Shown: positions 16,838 through 24,912 of the stretch, in pieces
How positions within the stretch are numbered: position 1 is the stretch's first letter
Layout: the number at the start of each line of letters is the position of its first letter
Assembly: GCF_028021195.1 (NCBI RefSeq)
Contig: NZ_CP115668.1
Coordinates: forward strand, 1,178,001 to 1,242,000
Direction of reading: 5' to 3'
DNA length: 64,000 nucleotides
DNA from: Cutibacterium equinum
GTDB lineage: Bacteria; Actinomycetota; Actinomycetes; Propionibacteriales; Propionibacteriaceae
Made by a program: the position numbers and the translations under genes
The notes under the pieces: model-generated
Database searches by the model: none
Seen by the model: only the letters and a program-made list of their open reading frames with translations
What the model was told of the DNA's origin: nothing

Positions 16838-17170
16838 TTAATCCTCCTTGCGGATTTCGGCCAGTCTCTCAGCGAGCAGTTCTTCCAGCTCGGGGATCGA
16901 GCGTCGTTCGGTGAGCATGTCCCAGTGGGTGCGCTGCGGCTTGTTCTTCTTGCGCTGAGGATCGGTACCGTCGCTTCTGACCGCCTCGCCTCCACAGCGC
17001 GGGCACTCCCACAGGCTCGGAAGATCTGCCTCGGTGGAGAAGGTGAGATCGAAGTGGTGGCCGTTCTCACAGTCGAAGCCAATGACTTGGCGTTCGGCCA
17101 TCTCAACGCCCTCTTCGTCCTCGAAGCTCTTGGATCCCAACCCCATGCCTCGCAGTGCACGGTCGGCCAT
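16838..17170 (-). CDS. rbpA: RNA polymerase-binding protein RbpA
   Basis: RbpA is an actinobacterial general transcription factor that holds sigma on RNA polymerase and helps open promoters. This 110-residue protein has the N-terminal tail with RALRGMGLGSKSFE, the zinc-finger-like core (CENGHHFDL, CPRCGG), and the basic linker followed by the sigma-interacting helix (THWDMLTERRSIPELEELLAERL). The length is normal. The gene is monocistronic. GGAGGGAGCACC lies before the ATG. Confidence 0.96.
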   Translation of the reverse strand: MADRALRGMGLGSKSFEDEEGVEMAERQVIGFDCENGHHFDLTFSTEADLPSLWECPRCGGEAVRSDGTDPQRKKNKPQRTHWDMLTERRSIPELEELLAERLAEIRKED

Positions 17171-17330
17171 GGTGCTCCCTCCTGGTCGTAGGCGTCAGAC
17201 CCTGGTTGGGCCCTTGTCCATAGGCCCAGCATCCCACAAGGTACAAATTCCGGGAGCAGAAACGGGTTACGGGACGGGTGTTCACGATGTGGAGCGATTC
17301 ATGACCGGTGAGCGTGCAGCTCGGCTGGGC

Positions 17331-18131
17331 TCATCTGGCAACCAGTGTCGGGGCGTCCTTGGGTTGGTGAATCCGTGCGAAGTCGCACATGAGGTCAGGG
17401 CGGTCGGTGACGATCCCGTCGACCCCCATGTCCATGAGTTCGCGCGCCTCGGACACTTCGTTGATCGTCCAGACGTGAACCGCGCGGCCCAGGCGATGGG
17501 CAGCGGCAACGAAGGTTGGCGTCACCAAGGGGATACCGTATCGGCTCACACGGTGGGGGACCTGGTACACGTCACCTCGCGATTCAGCCATCTGGAGGCT
17601 GTTGGGTCCAACAACGGCCCAGCCCACTCCGACCGGTCCCACTGCAGTCGCTGTGCGTTCATGGACCAATCGACGGAACCGTCGTATGCGTTTGCTGCTG
17701 AACGATCCGATGCAGACCCGATCCCACGCACGGTGACGGGAAAGAACGTCGATGAGAGGCATGGTCGCAGCGTCGTGCTTGATGTCGATGTTAAGGAACG
17801 ATTCTGGGAACGCATCGAGGACCTCATCAAGGGTCGCAATGGGTTCTCCGCCGACCCTGGCTTGTTTCACCTCGTGCCACGGCATTGTCGCGATGACACC
17901 GCTGGAGTCGGTGACTCGGTCAAGTATGGGGTCGTGAAAGACCACGAGAACGCCGTCCTTGGTGGCGTGAACGTCTGTCTCGAGGTGGGTGCATCCCAGA
18001 TCCACGGCATGTCCGAAGGCCGCCAGGGTGTTCTCGGTGCCCTTGTTGACGGCCATACCGGCCCCTCCTCGATGGGCGAGGACCGTGAACGGACGTTGGC
18101 AATACGGGTAGTCAGTAGCTCTCACAGCCAT
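17331..18131 (-). CDS. Glycerophosphodiester phosphodiesterase
   Basis: The enzyme cleaves glycerophosphodiesters to glycerol-3-phosphate and an alcohol. This 266-residue protein has the TIM-barrel GDPD signature: LAHRGGAG (catalytic His and metal ligands), ENTLAAF, HLETDVHATKDG and VFHD, and further on NIDIKHD, TINE and DGIVTDRP. There is no signal peptide, so it acts in the cytosol. ATG 18131 is preferred; a TTG codon lies directly in front of it. A second, more distant GDPD sits in the ABC operon at 29.6 kb. Confidence 0.92.
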   Translation of the reverse strand: MAVRATDYPYCQRPFTVLAHRGGAGMAVNKGTENTLAAFGHAVDLGCTHLETDVHATKDGVLVVFHDPILDRVTDSSGVIATMPWHEVKQARVGGEPIATLDEVLDAFPESFLNIDIKHDAATMPLIDVLSRHRAWDRVCIGSFSSKRIRRFRRLVHERTATAVGPVGVGWAVVGPNSLQMAESRGDVYQVPHRVSRYGIPLVTPTFVAAAHRLGRAVHVWTINEVSEARELMDMGVDGIVTDRPDLMCDFARIHQPKDAPTLVAR

Positions 18132-18170
18132 CAATTGTGCCTCGCCGACGTTTCATACCCGTGATCTCCA

Positions 18171-18201
18171 CGGTCACTACAGTAAAGCGGTCACTACAGT
18201 A
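18171..18201 (+). promoter_or_regulatory. Two 14-bp direct repeats upstream of pyridoxal kinase
   Basis: The sequence cggtcactacagta occurs twice (18171-18184 and 18188-18201), with a 17-bp period, directly before the GTG start at 18209. Each copy contains a TACAGT resembling a -10 element. Spacing of nearly two helix turns fits a regulator that binds direct repeats. MocR/PdxR-type PLP regulators are known to use direct repeats near pdx genes. That link is inference. Confidence 0.45.
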
Positions 18202-18208
18202 CAGATGC

Positions 18209-19078
18209 GTGAGTCCCACCGTCTTGTCATTGCAGTCCCATGTCGTGCAGGGAACCGTTGGAAACAGCATCGCGGTTCCGGTGATGCGCGCGATGGGGGT
18301 TCGGGCATGGGGGATGCCGACGGCGCTGCTGTCCAACCACAACGGCCGTTCCAGCGTCGCCGGTATCCCGATCGATGCCCAGCAGATCAACGACATGGTT
18401 GACGCCCTTGACTGCAACGGCGAACTGACCCATGTTGACGCGGTGCTGTCGGGTTACCTCACGGCTGGCACCGGGCCGGCCGTGATACGAACCGTCGAGA
18501 AGTGCCGTCAGCATCACCCCGACACCATGTGGGTGTGCGACCCCGTCATGGCAGACATGGCCGGGGACCAGGTGAAAAGGTACGTCCCTGACGACACGGT
18601 GGCGTTCATGAAGGAAGCAGCCCAACGAGCCGACGTCCTCGTGCCCAATGTGGCCGAGCTCGCCATCTTGACCGAGTCCATGCCGCACACCATCGACGAG
18701 ATCGTCGGAGCCGCTCGCAGTCTTTCCGGACCGCGCCTCGTCGTCGTCACCTCAGTGCCGTATGAGGGCGACGATGGGTTGGCCATGGTTGCGGTGACCC
18801 AGGAGAGCACCGCCCTCACCCATGGCCGACTCATCGCCCGTCATTTCAATGGGGCTGGCGACCTGACGACGGCTGTCCTGACGGCACAGCTCGTCGCAGG
18901 ACAGTCCCCGCAGTCTGCTCTGGGCAAGGCTGCCGGCGTCGTCCAGGCCGTCCTCGAGCGCACCTGGAACCATCCCGGTGACGAGCTGGACTGGTGGCCC
19001 GAGGATGCTTCCGCTCAGCCGTGGAAGACGGAGATCTTGGCCCCCAACGCTCCGAGTCGTGTGGGCAGGTCCTCATAG
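18209..19078 (+). CDS. pdxY: Pyridoxal kinase
   Basis: PLP salvage kinase of the ribokinase superfamily, phosphorylating pyridoxal with ATP. The start GTG 18209 gives VSPTVLSLQSHVVQGTVGNS, the usual PdxY opening (substrate pocket; VxxGxVGN). Further signatures are GYLTAGTG, CDPVMAD, NVAELAILT, and the C-terminal anion-hole region GAGDLTTAVLTAQL (GTGD-like, here GAGD). Upstream in-frame codons overlap the repeats and lack homology. No strong ribosome site is seen, suggesting a short or absent leader. The last 64 nt overlap the end of the convergent HTH-MurA gene. Confidence 0.9.
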   Translation: MSPTVLSLQSHVVQGTVGNSIAVPVMRAMGVRAWGMPTALLSNHNGRSSVAGIPIDAQQINDMVDALDCNGELTHVDAVLSGYLTAGTGPAVIRTVEKCRQHHPDTMWVCDPVMADMAGDQVKRYVPDDTVAFMKEAAQRADVLVPNVAELAILTESMPHTIDEIVGAARSLSGPRLVVVTSVPYEGDDGLAMVAVTQESTALTHGRLIARHFNGAGDLTTAVLTAQLVAGQSPQSALGKAAGVVQAVLERTWNHPGDELDWWPEDASAQPWKTEILAPNAPSRVGRSS

Positions 19079-20538
19079 CCACGATTGATCATGTAGACAT
19101 CGCGCAGGGTCGTCTCGCCCGATGCCGCCAGGGCGGCCAGCAGCAGGCACACGGCAGGGCGCAGGGCCGGCGGGCAGATGAGCTCACGGCCGCGCCAGCG
19201 CGTCGGTCCTCGCACGATGAGTCGGTGCGGATCGAGAAGCTGGACATCGGCGCCGAGCTTGCCTAACTCGAGCAGATGGATGGCACGGTTCTCGTAACAC
19301 CAGTCGTGAATGAGGGTCTGGCCGTCAGCCTCGGCTGCGATGACGGCGAAGAACGGCAGGTTGTCGATGTTGAGGCCCGGGAAGGGCATCGGGTGGATCT
19401 TGTCAGCTACCGCGCGCAGCTGGCTGGGGCGAACGGTGACGTCGACCAGCCGGGTGAATCCGTTGTGGGAGACGTACTCGGGGGTCAGATCGAAGTCCAG
19501 GCCCATCTCCGAGAGGATCGCCAACTCGATTTCGAGGAACTCGATGGGGCAGCGGGTGATCGTCAGTGTGGACTTGGTGACGACGGCTGCCGTGATGAGG
19601 CTCATGGCCTCGATCGGGTCCTCCGAGGGCGCGTACTCGACGTCAACGTCGATGTTCTCGACGCCGTGAATGCGCAGAGTCGTCGTGCCGATGCCCTCGA
19701 TCGTGACTCCAAGCTGACACAGGAAGACGCACAGGTCCTGAACCATGTAATTCGGGCTGGCGTTGCGCAGCACCGTCACGCCAGGGGTCTGGGCGGCAGC
19801 GAGCAGAGCATTTTCGGTGACGGTGTCGCCGCGTTCGGTCAGGACGATGTGACGCTCCTTGACGGTGCGATCCGTCACCTGGCACTGGTAGAAACCCTCG
19901 GTTGCGACGACGTCAAGGCCGAAAGCGCGTAGCACCTGCAGGTGAGGCTCGACGGTACGGGCGCCCAAGTTGCAGCCACCGGCGTAGGGGAGCTTGAAGG
20001 AGTCGTAGAACCGCATCAGCGGGCCGAGGAACATGATGACGCTTCGGGTGCGACGGGCAGCCTCGATGTCCATGTCCTCGAGGTTGAGGTCAGCGGGACG
20101 AGTGAGGGTGAGGTCGCGCTCGTCCTCGGACCACTCGTAGGTGACGCCGATGGAGGTCAGTACCTCAAGGATGCGATTGACCTCCTCAATGTGGGCGATC
20201 CCGCGCAACACGGTCCGGCCGCGGTTGATGAGGCAAGCACACAGCAGGGCGACGGCAGCGTTCTTGGAGGAACGGACCTCGATGGACCCTTCGAGCTGGT
20301 GGCCACCTTCGATGTGGTAGTTCATCGTGCCGCTGCCAGGCTGGGGGATGATGGGGGACTCCAGGGCTTCGGCGATGCGGTTGATGTAGTCCAGGGAGAG
20401 GTTCTGTGTGCCTGACTCAACCCGGTGGATGGCGCTCTGGGAAGTCTTGAGGAGCTCCGCCAGTTGGTTTTGCGTCATGCCACGCTGCTTGCGTGCGTCG
20501 CGAATGAGACGACCGACGGCAGCTGGGGTCATGTTGTC
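19015..20538 (-). CDS. murA: HTH domain fused to UDP-N-acetylglucosamine 1-carboxyvinyltransferase (MurA-like)
   Basis: The first 65 residues form an XRE-type helix-turn-helix (RKQRGMTQNQLAELL, TSQSAIHRVESG). The rest (about 75-507) is an EPSP-synthase-fold MurA. It has SSKNAAVALL (Lys92 binds substrate), the flexible-loop Cys189 in YAGGCNLGART, and conserved Arg/Asp segments near the C-terminus (NRGYEDLPTRLGALGA). MurA adds enolpyruvate to UDP-GlcNAc, the first committed step of peptidoglycan synthesis. A second copy elsewhere may be the housekeeping one. Start GTG 20538 is chosen because AAAGGA lies 7 nt upstream; ATG 20532 is the alternative. The 3' end overlaps pdxY by 64 nt. Confidence 0.88.
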   Translation of the reverse strand, partial: DNMTPAAVGRLIRDARKQRGMTQNQLAELLKTSQSAIHRVESGTQNLSLDYINRIAEALESPIIPQPGSGTMNYHIEGGHQLEGSIEVRSSKNAAVALLCACLINRGRTVLRGIAHIEEVNRILEVLTSIGVTYEWSEDERDLTLTRPADLNLEDMDIEAARRTRSVIMFLGPLMRFYDSFKLPYAGGCNLGARTVEPHLQVLRAFGLDVVATEGFYQCQVTDRTVKERHIVLTERGDTVTENALLAAAQTPGVTVLRNASPNYMVQDLCVFLCQLGVTIEGIGTTTLRIHGVENIDVDVEYAPSEDPIEAMSLITAAVVTKSTLTITRCPIEFLEIELAILSEMGLDFDLTPEYVSHNGFTRLVDVTVRPSQLRAVADKIHPMPFPGLNIDNLPFFAVIAAEADGQTLIHDWCYENRAIHLLELGKLGADVQLLDPHRLIVRGPTRWRGRELICPPALRPAVCLLLAALAASGETTLRDVYMINRGYEDLPTRLGALGAKISVFHG

Positions 20539-20692
20539 CACAGCAGATCCTTTCGACGAGAACGATTCTTCCGACGAGGATATATCAGATCTGAGTTCAA
20601 AACGGTGAGGGGGAAGGGCTCGTCGCGAAACAGCCGGCATCTCTCCTGTGAGATCTTCGTCACAGAGCATCCTTCCCACTAGAGTGTTACCC

Positions 20693-22096
20693 ATGAGCTC
20701 ACATTTTGACGTTGTTGTCCTCGGAGCTGGCCCTGGCGGCTATGTTGCCGCCATTCGTGCGGCTCAGCTCGGCAAGAAGACCGCCATCATCGAGAAGGAA
20801 TACTGGGGCGGTGTCTGCCTCAATGTTGGCTGCATCCCCACCAAGTCGCTTCTGCGCAACGCAGAACTTGCGCACATCGTCACCAAGGAGGCCAAGACAT
20901 TTGGCATCGGCGGTGACATCACCGTTGATTACGGCAAGGCCTTCAGCCGTTCTCGTGAGGTGTCGGCCCGGATGGTCAAGGGCATCCACTTCCTCATGAA
21001 GAAGAACAAGGTCACCGAGTTCAACGGGTGGGGAGAGTTCACCGGCCCCAAGGCCATCTGCGTCAAGGACGCCGAGGGCAATGTGACCGACGAGATCACC
21101 TTCGACAACGCGATCATCGCTGCTGGCTCGGTCGTCAAGACCCTGCCGGGAACTCAGCTGTCGGATCGCGTCGTCACCTACAAGGAGCAGATCCTTTCCG
21201 AGGACGTCCCGGGATCCATCGTCATTGCCGGATCCGGGGCCATTGGCACTGAGTTTGCCTACGTACTGGCCAACTATGGTTGCGACGTCACCATCGTCGA
21301 GTTCCTCGACCGCATGGTTCCCAACGAGGACAAGGAAGTCTCGGCCGAGTTGACCAAGGCTTACAAGAAGCTCGGCATCAAGGTCCTCACGTCCACCAAG
21401 GTCGACTCCATCGACGACTCCGGTGACAAGGTCAAGGTCACCGTGTCCCCCTCGAAGGGTGGGGACTCCAAGGTCATCGAGGCCGACCGCGTCCTGCAGG
21501 CCGTCGGATTCGCCCCGCGTGTTGAGGGTTACGGTCTGGAGAAGACTGGGGTCAAACTCACTGAGCGCGGGGCCATCGAGATTGACGACTTCATGCGCAC
21601 CAATGTCGACGGCATTTACGCCATCGGTGACTGCACCGCCAAGCTCATGCTGGCTCACACCGCTGAGGCCCAGGGCGTCGTCGCCGCTGAGACCATCGCT
21701 GGAGCCGAGACCATGCCGATCAACTACGACATGATCCCGCGCGCCACCTACTGCCAGCCGCAGATTGGTTCCTTCGGTTACTCCGAGGATCAGGCTCGCG
21801 ACAAGGGCTACGAGGTCAAGGTGTCGAAGTTCCCGTTTGCGGCCAATGGCAAGGCCTGGGGTCTGGGGGATGGCACCGGTTTCGTCAAGGTTGTCGCCGA
21901 TGCCCGCCACGGTGAACTTCTGGGGGCCTCCTTGGTTGGACCCGACGTCTCCGAGCTGTTGCCTGAGTTGACTCTGGCTCAGCTGTGGGACATCACCGCC
22001 GAGGAGATTGGACGCAATATCCACGCCCACCCGTCGCTGTCGGAGGCCCTCAAGGAGGCTTCTGAGGGCATTAACGGACCGATGATCAACTTCTGA
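20693..22096 (+). CDS. lpdA: Dihydrolipoamide dehydrogenase (E3)
   Basis: The FAD flavoprotein reoxidises lipoamide in the pyruvate and 2-oxoglutarate dehydrogenase complexes. It is 467 residues, a normal length. Visible are the FAD Rossmann motif [12 protein letters not shown] (9-20), the redox disulfide CLNVGC (Cys42/Cys47), the NAD motif [14 protein letters not shown], the [11 protein letters not shown] motif, and the C-terminal [10 protein letters not shown] with the catalytic His. ATG 20693 follows an open frame without homology. Its last codons (GINGPMINF) recur at 29358-29387, where they mark the other end of the accessory segment. Confidence 0.97.
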   Translation: MSSHFDVVVLGAGPGGYVAAIRAAQLGKKTAIIEKEYWGGVCLNVGCIPTKSLLRNAELAHIVTKEAKTFGIGGDITVDYGKAFSRSREVSARMVKGIHFLMKKNKVTEFNGWGEFTGPKAICVKDAEGNVTDEITFDNAIIAAGSVVKTLPGTQLSDRVVTYKEQILSEDVPGSIVIAGSGAIGTEFAYVLANYGCDVTIVEFLDRMVPNEDKEVSAELTKAYKKLGIKVLTSTKVDSIDDSGDKVKVTVSPSKGGDSKVIEADRVLQAVGFAPRVEGYGLEKTGVKLTERGAIEIDDFMRTNVDGIYAIGDCTAKLMLAHTAEAQGVVAAETIAGAETMPINYDMIPRATYCQPQIGSFGYSEDQARDKGYEVKVSKFPFAANGKAWGLGDGTGFVKVVADARHGELLGASLVGPDVSELLPELTLAQLWDITAEEIGRNIHAHPSLSEALKEASEGINGPMINF

Positions 22097-22110
22097 CGTT
22101 CTCAGGTACG

Positions 22111-22146
22111 GATCGAGGGGCCACGGTCATCCGCGGCCCCTCGATC
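22111..22146. terminator. Hairpin terminator after lpdA
   Basis: A 12-bp stem (gatcgaggggcc / ggcccctcgatc) with an inner 3-bp extension and a tcat loop follows the lpdA stop by 14 nt. It also faces the stop of the secreted-protein gene on the other strand, so it may act in both directions. Confidence 0.75.
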
Positions 22147-22160
22147 TCTGGTGTCGGGTG

Positions 22161-22790
22161 TCAGTACGAGAGGTCCTCGTACTCCGGGTTGTCGATCTGG
22201 AGTTCGGAGTAACGAGTCTCGGGGGCCGAGACGTGATACGGGCGACCCGTGGCCTGCCAGGTGAGGTTCGGCGCACAGTGGACATTCTGGGCATCGGCAT
22301 CGAGGATGATGAACCCCCAGGCCAGACGTCCTTCCTTGCCGGCGGGCAGGGAGTAGGGGCCGACGACCTGCTTGAGCGACCAGTGCACCTCGTTGACGTA
22401 GGTGAACCCGAAGGTTTGCGTCATGATCTTGGCCAGGTCACCCTGACCGGCGACCTTTGCGCTGACCTGGAGGGTCTGGGTGCGCGACTGTGTCACCTTC
22501 GTCGAGACGGGCACGGCATCGGCGGTGTCGTTCGCGACGCTGGAGACGTCGGTCTGCTTGAACCAGCGCTTTTTGGCGGTCAGGTAGGTGCCGTTCTCAC
22601 CGGGGGTCGAGCACTCGGTTCCCGGCTCGTAGTCAAAGTTCCACCGTTGTGGCAGCTCGAACTGGGTCGGGTCAGTGGCGGAGGCCGATTCGGCTGCATG
22701 GGCGTCGGAGACGGCGAACGCGGCCACTGACAGGGCAACCGCCGCCGCGAGCGTGACCCCGCGACGCACCTGATATGTCAGGAATCCCAT
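22161..22790 (-). CDS. Secreted protein of an unnamed beta-rich family (copy 3)
   Basis: The 209-residue protein has a signal peptide (basic start, hydrophobic core LAAAVALSVAAFAV, cut near DAHAAES). The mature part is Thr/Ser/Val-rich. It shares with the two upstream genes a Cys followed by G-E-N-G, an Asn-Asp polar segment, alternating T/S-rich strands (STKVTQSRTQTLQVSAKV), VVGPYSLPAGKEGRL and a second Cys about 20 residues later. The alternating polar strands recall aerolysin/ETX-like beta proteins, but this is only a pattern. It starts 6 nt after the stop of the neighbour, so it is cotranscribed. ATG 22790 is used; a TTG lies 6 nt upstream. The function is unknown. Confidence 0.75.
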   Translation of the reverse strand: MGFLTYQVRRGVTLAAAVALSVAAFAVSDAHAAESASATDPTQFELPQRWNFDYEPGTECSTPGENGTYLTAKKRWFKQTDVSSVANDTADAVPVSTKVTQSRTQTLQVSAKVAGQGDLAKIMTQTFGFTYVNEVHWSLKQVVGPYSLPAGKEGRLAWGFIILDADAQNVHCAPNLTWQATGRPYHVSAPETRYSELQIDNPEYEDLSY

Positions 22791-22796
22791 CGGCAA

Positions 22797-23363
22797 TCAG
22801 GCCTCGAGGGAGAGGTCGTTGTCGCGGGTGCTGATCGCAATGTGACGCTCCTTCGGAAGAGTCGCGGTGAACTCACCACCGTTGGCCTTCCAGGTGTGAT
22901 CCGAGCCGCAGATGGTGTGCTGGCCACGGAAGTCCGAGACGACCCATCCGGCACGCAGGACTGCGGTCTTGCCCGGAGCCAGGTTGTACGGGCCAACGGT
23001 GTCGCCAACCTGGTAGGACTGGGTGTCGGTGTAGCTCGTCGAGAAGGTGGCGTGGATGACGTCGAGGATCGGGAAGTCGACCCCGGCCGAGACGTTCCAG
23101 GTCTTCGTCTTGGTCTCGGTGATGGTCCGAGTGATGGGCAGCGGCTCGTCGTTGTAGTTCGAGATGGTCCACGTGCCGGCCGAGTCGTCGAAGTAGCTAC
23201 GAGTCCGGGTGATGGTCTGGCCGGTCTCGCCGACGTTGGCGCAGGTGGCGCCGATCGTCGTGGGGTTGGCGGCCTGGACTGGGGTGGCAGCATGGGCCGG
23301 GACGACCGCGAAAGCGGCTGAGGCGGCGAGAGCTGCGGGAACGGCAAGCAGTCGGGTGATCAT
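22797..23363 (-). CDS. Secreted protein of the same unnamed beta-rich family (copy 2)
   Basis: This 188-residue protein has a typical signal peptide (MITRLLAVPAALAASAAFAV, cut after AHA). The mature chain contains Cys-ANVGETG, TWTISNYNDE, the alternating-strand stretch RTITETKTKTWNVSAGVDF, FSTSYTDTQSYQVGD, VGPYNLAPGKTAVLRAGW and a second Cys (HTICG). Two conserved cysteines per domain suggest a disulfide. AAAGGAG lies before the ATG. It sits 56 nt downstream of the two-domain paralogue and directly upstream of copy 3. The strand pattern resembles the stem region of ETX/MTX2-type pore-formers, but this is an unproven likeness. Confidence 0.78.
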   Translation of the reverse strand: MITRLLAVPAALAASAAFAVVPAHAATPVQAANPTTIGATCANVGETGQTITRTRSYFDDSAGTWTISNYNDEPLPITRTITETKTKTWNVSAGVDFPILDVIHATFSTSYTDTQSYQVGDTVGPYNLAPGKTAVLRAGWVVSDFRGQHTICGSDHTWKANGGEFTATLPKERHIAISTRDNDLSLEA

Positions 23364-23419
23364 GAGTGTTCTCCTTTGTGGTCGGGTTGACGGTGGTCGT
23401 GGTGTCGAGAATGCCGAGG

Positions 23420-24718
23420 TCAGAAGTCTGACTGAGTCGGCAGGGGAAGCTGGCGGTACTCGTCGGGAGTGACGTCGATCTTGCGAACGCTGCCGTCCGG
23501 GGAGGTGACGGTGGCCTCGGCCCAGAAGCCGCTCGGCGCCGAAGCGGTGCCGTAGTTCGACACCAGGCTGTACGTCCTGTCCTTGCCGCAGTGGATCTCG
23601 CGATAGTTGACGCGGGTCATCGTCGTTCCATAGGTGACGCGCACGCGCTCACCGGGCTGCAGGTGCACCGCACCGAGGGCGGTTCCGACGGGCATGTAGG
23701 CACGATAGGTGGTGCCGACCGAGCCGAGCCATCCCGCCGGCGGGCGGCCGTAGCGACCCATCCAGTTGGTGGGCCCGTTGTACTGTGCGCCCACGACGAA
23801 GTCGGTCACCGGGTGGAAGTCGTAGGGGGCCTTCGACCAGTTGAGGAAGTCCGTCGAGTAGCCGGGCTTGCGGTAGGTGGGCTGGATCGAGGAGATGTCG
23901 TAGGGGTACCACGAGATGTCGCGGGCACGGCAGGCCTGGCCCTTCGTCGGCCAGGACGGATCCTTCTGTGGAGCGGTGGCGGGTTCGACGACGTGGTCGA
24001 TCGGTGTGGCCACGGACTCCAGGCTGGGGCCCGAGATGGCGGTGTAGCCGTCTGATCCCATGGGCTTGCTGTTGGCACCCGCGTGGCGAGACGGGATCTG
24101 CATCGCCACGTCCGAGATGGAGCCGTCGGCGTGGATGAGGTAGACAAAGGCGTAGCGCTCAGCCGGACCGGTGCCGCGGATGACGTTGGCGTCGTTGGAG
24201 TTCTGCAGGACACCGTCCTGGCAGGTGACGAACATTGAGATGAAGTCCTTCTCAAGGACTCCGTATTCGACGCGAATCGACTCACCGGGCTTGAGCTTGA
24301 CGGGACCGACGGTCTCACCCTCGACCCAGCCATTCGACAGCTTGAGGCCGATGTCAGACTTGGCGGTGGTGTCCCATCCGGAGGGGAGCTTCGCCGCCGA
24401 GGTCGCCGAGATGGCGTGGTTGGTCTCGGTTTCGATCGTGCCGGTGTATGGAACGACCTGATCGGTGCGATTGGTGAACTGGATCGTGCCGTCGCTAAGG
24501 TAGCGCCGTCCCGTCTCGCCGTAATGCCACTGGGGGTATCCCTGGGCGTGGGCGGAGGCATCCGTGCACGGCTCGTAGAGGTGCGCTACCGGATAGCCCT
24601 GCGGCCAGGGCGGAATGACGGCGTGTGCCGTCGGACTTGCATACATGGCAGACACCGCGAGGACTGCCGAGGCAGCCGCCGCGAGAACTCTGCGCCCTGG
24701 ACGTCTCTTCAAAGGCAT
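23420..24718 (-). CDS. Secreted two-domain member of the unnamed beta-rich family (copy 1)
   Basis: The 432-residue protein has a signal peptide (RRPGRRVLAAAASAVLAVSA, cut near AHA). The mature part holds two copies of the domain seen singly in the next two genes. The first has C near EPCTD, GETGRRY, FTNRTDQ, VGPVKLKPGESIRVEYG and C in FVTCQDG. The second has CRARD, VTDFVVGAQ, VHLQPGERVRVTYG and C in EIHCGKD. It is first in a three-gene secreted-protein operon. GAGGAG lies 11 nt before the ATG; an upstream ATG in another frame is not used. No anchor motif (LPXTG) is present, so the product is probably released or held by interaction. Confidence 0.75.
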   Translation of the reverse strand: MPLKRRPGRRVLAAAASAVLAVSAMYASPTAHAVIPPWPQGYPVAHLYEPCTDASAHAQGYPQWHYGETGRRYLSDGTIQFTNRTDQVVPYTGTIETETNHAISATSAAKLPSGWDTTAKSDIGLKLSNGWVEGETVGPVKLKPGESIRVEYGVLEKDFISMFVTCQDGVLQNSNDANVIRGTGPAERYAFVYLIHADGSISDVAMQIPSRHAGANSKPMGSDGYTAISGPSLESVATPIDHVVEPATAPQKDPSWPTKGQACRARDISWYPYDISSIQPTYRKPGYSTDFLNWSKAPYDFHPVTDFVVGAQYNGPTNWMGRYGRPPAGWLGSVGTTYRAYMPVGTALGAVHLQPGERVRVTYGTTMTRVNYREIHCGKDRTYSLVSNYGTASAPSGFWAEATVTSPDGSVRKIDVTPDEYRQLPLPTQSDF

Positions 24719-24875
24719 GGGTTTTCATACTCCTCACGGGTTCGTATCCATAGGAATTGGTGTGCTGGACAGAATCCCCACGGAAGTCGATGCACGCCCT
24801 GTCACGGAGATGGGCAACTGGCCCAGGAGAATCTGCAGCCCAATGCTAATGACGCGGAGGGTCAGTTCAGGATGT

Positions 24876-24907
24876 CTAGGTGTACTGACCGGAGAGGTTG
24901 ATTGACC
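24876..24907. repeat. Left copy of a 32-bp imperfect direct repeat
   Basis: ctaggtgtactgaccgg and the following 15 bases match the segment at 29253-29284 in 26 of 32 positions, in the same orientation. The left copy lies between the secreted-protein operon and the GlxA-like regulator, and the right copy lies downstream of the YagU-like gene. The pair brackets the regulator, DJ-1, DUF1348, IS481 and YagU genes. Confidence 0.55.
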
Positions 24908-24912
24908 CGTAC

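Noticed and set aside
20699-22030. 443-codon reverse frame opposite lpdA
   Set aside because: Low-complexity Gly/Asp/Val/Leu translation typical of an antisense shadow of a GC-rich gene.
24495-24737. Small reverse gene starting MRSMKTHAFEET upstream of the two-domain secreted protein
   Set aside because: It overlaps the signal-peptide gene in another frame and has no domain; its ATG merely sits close to the shared GAGGAG.
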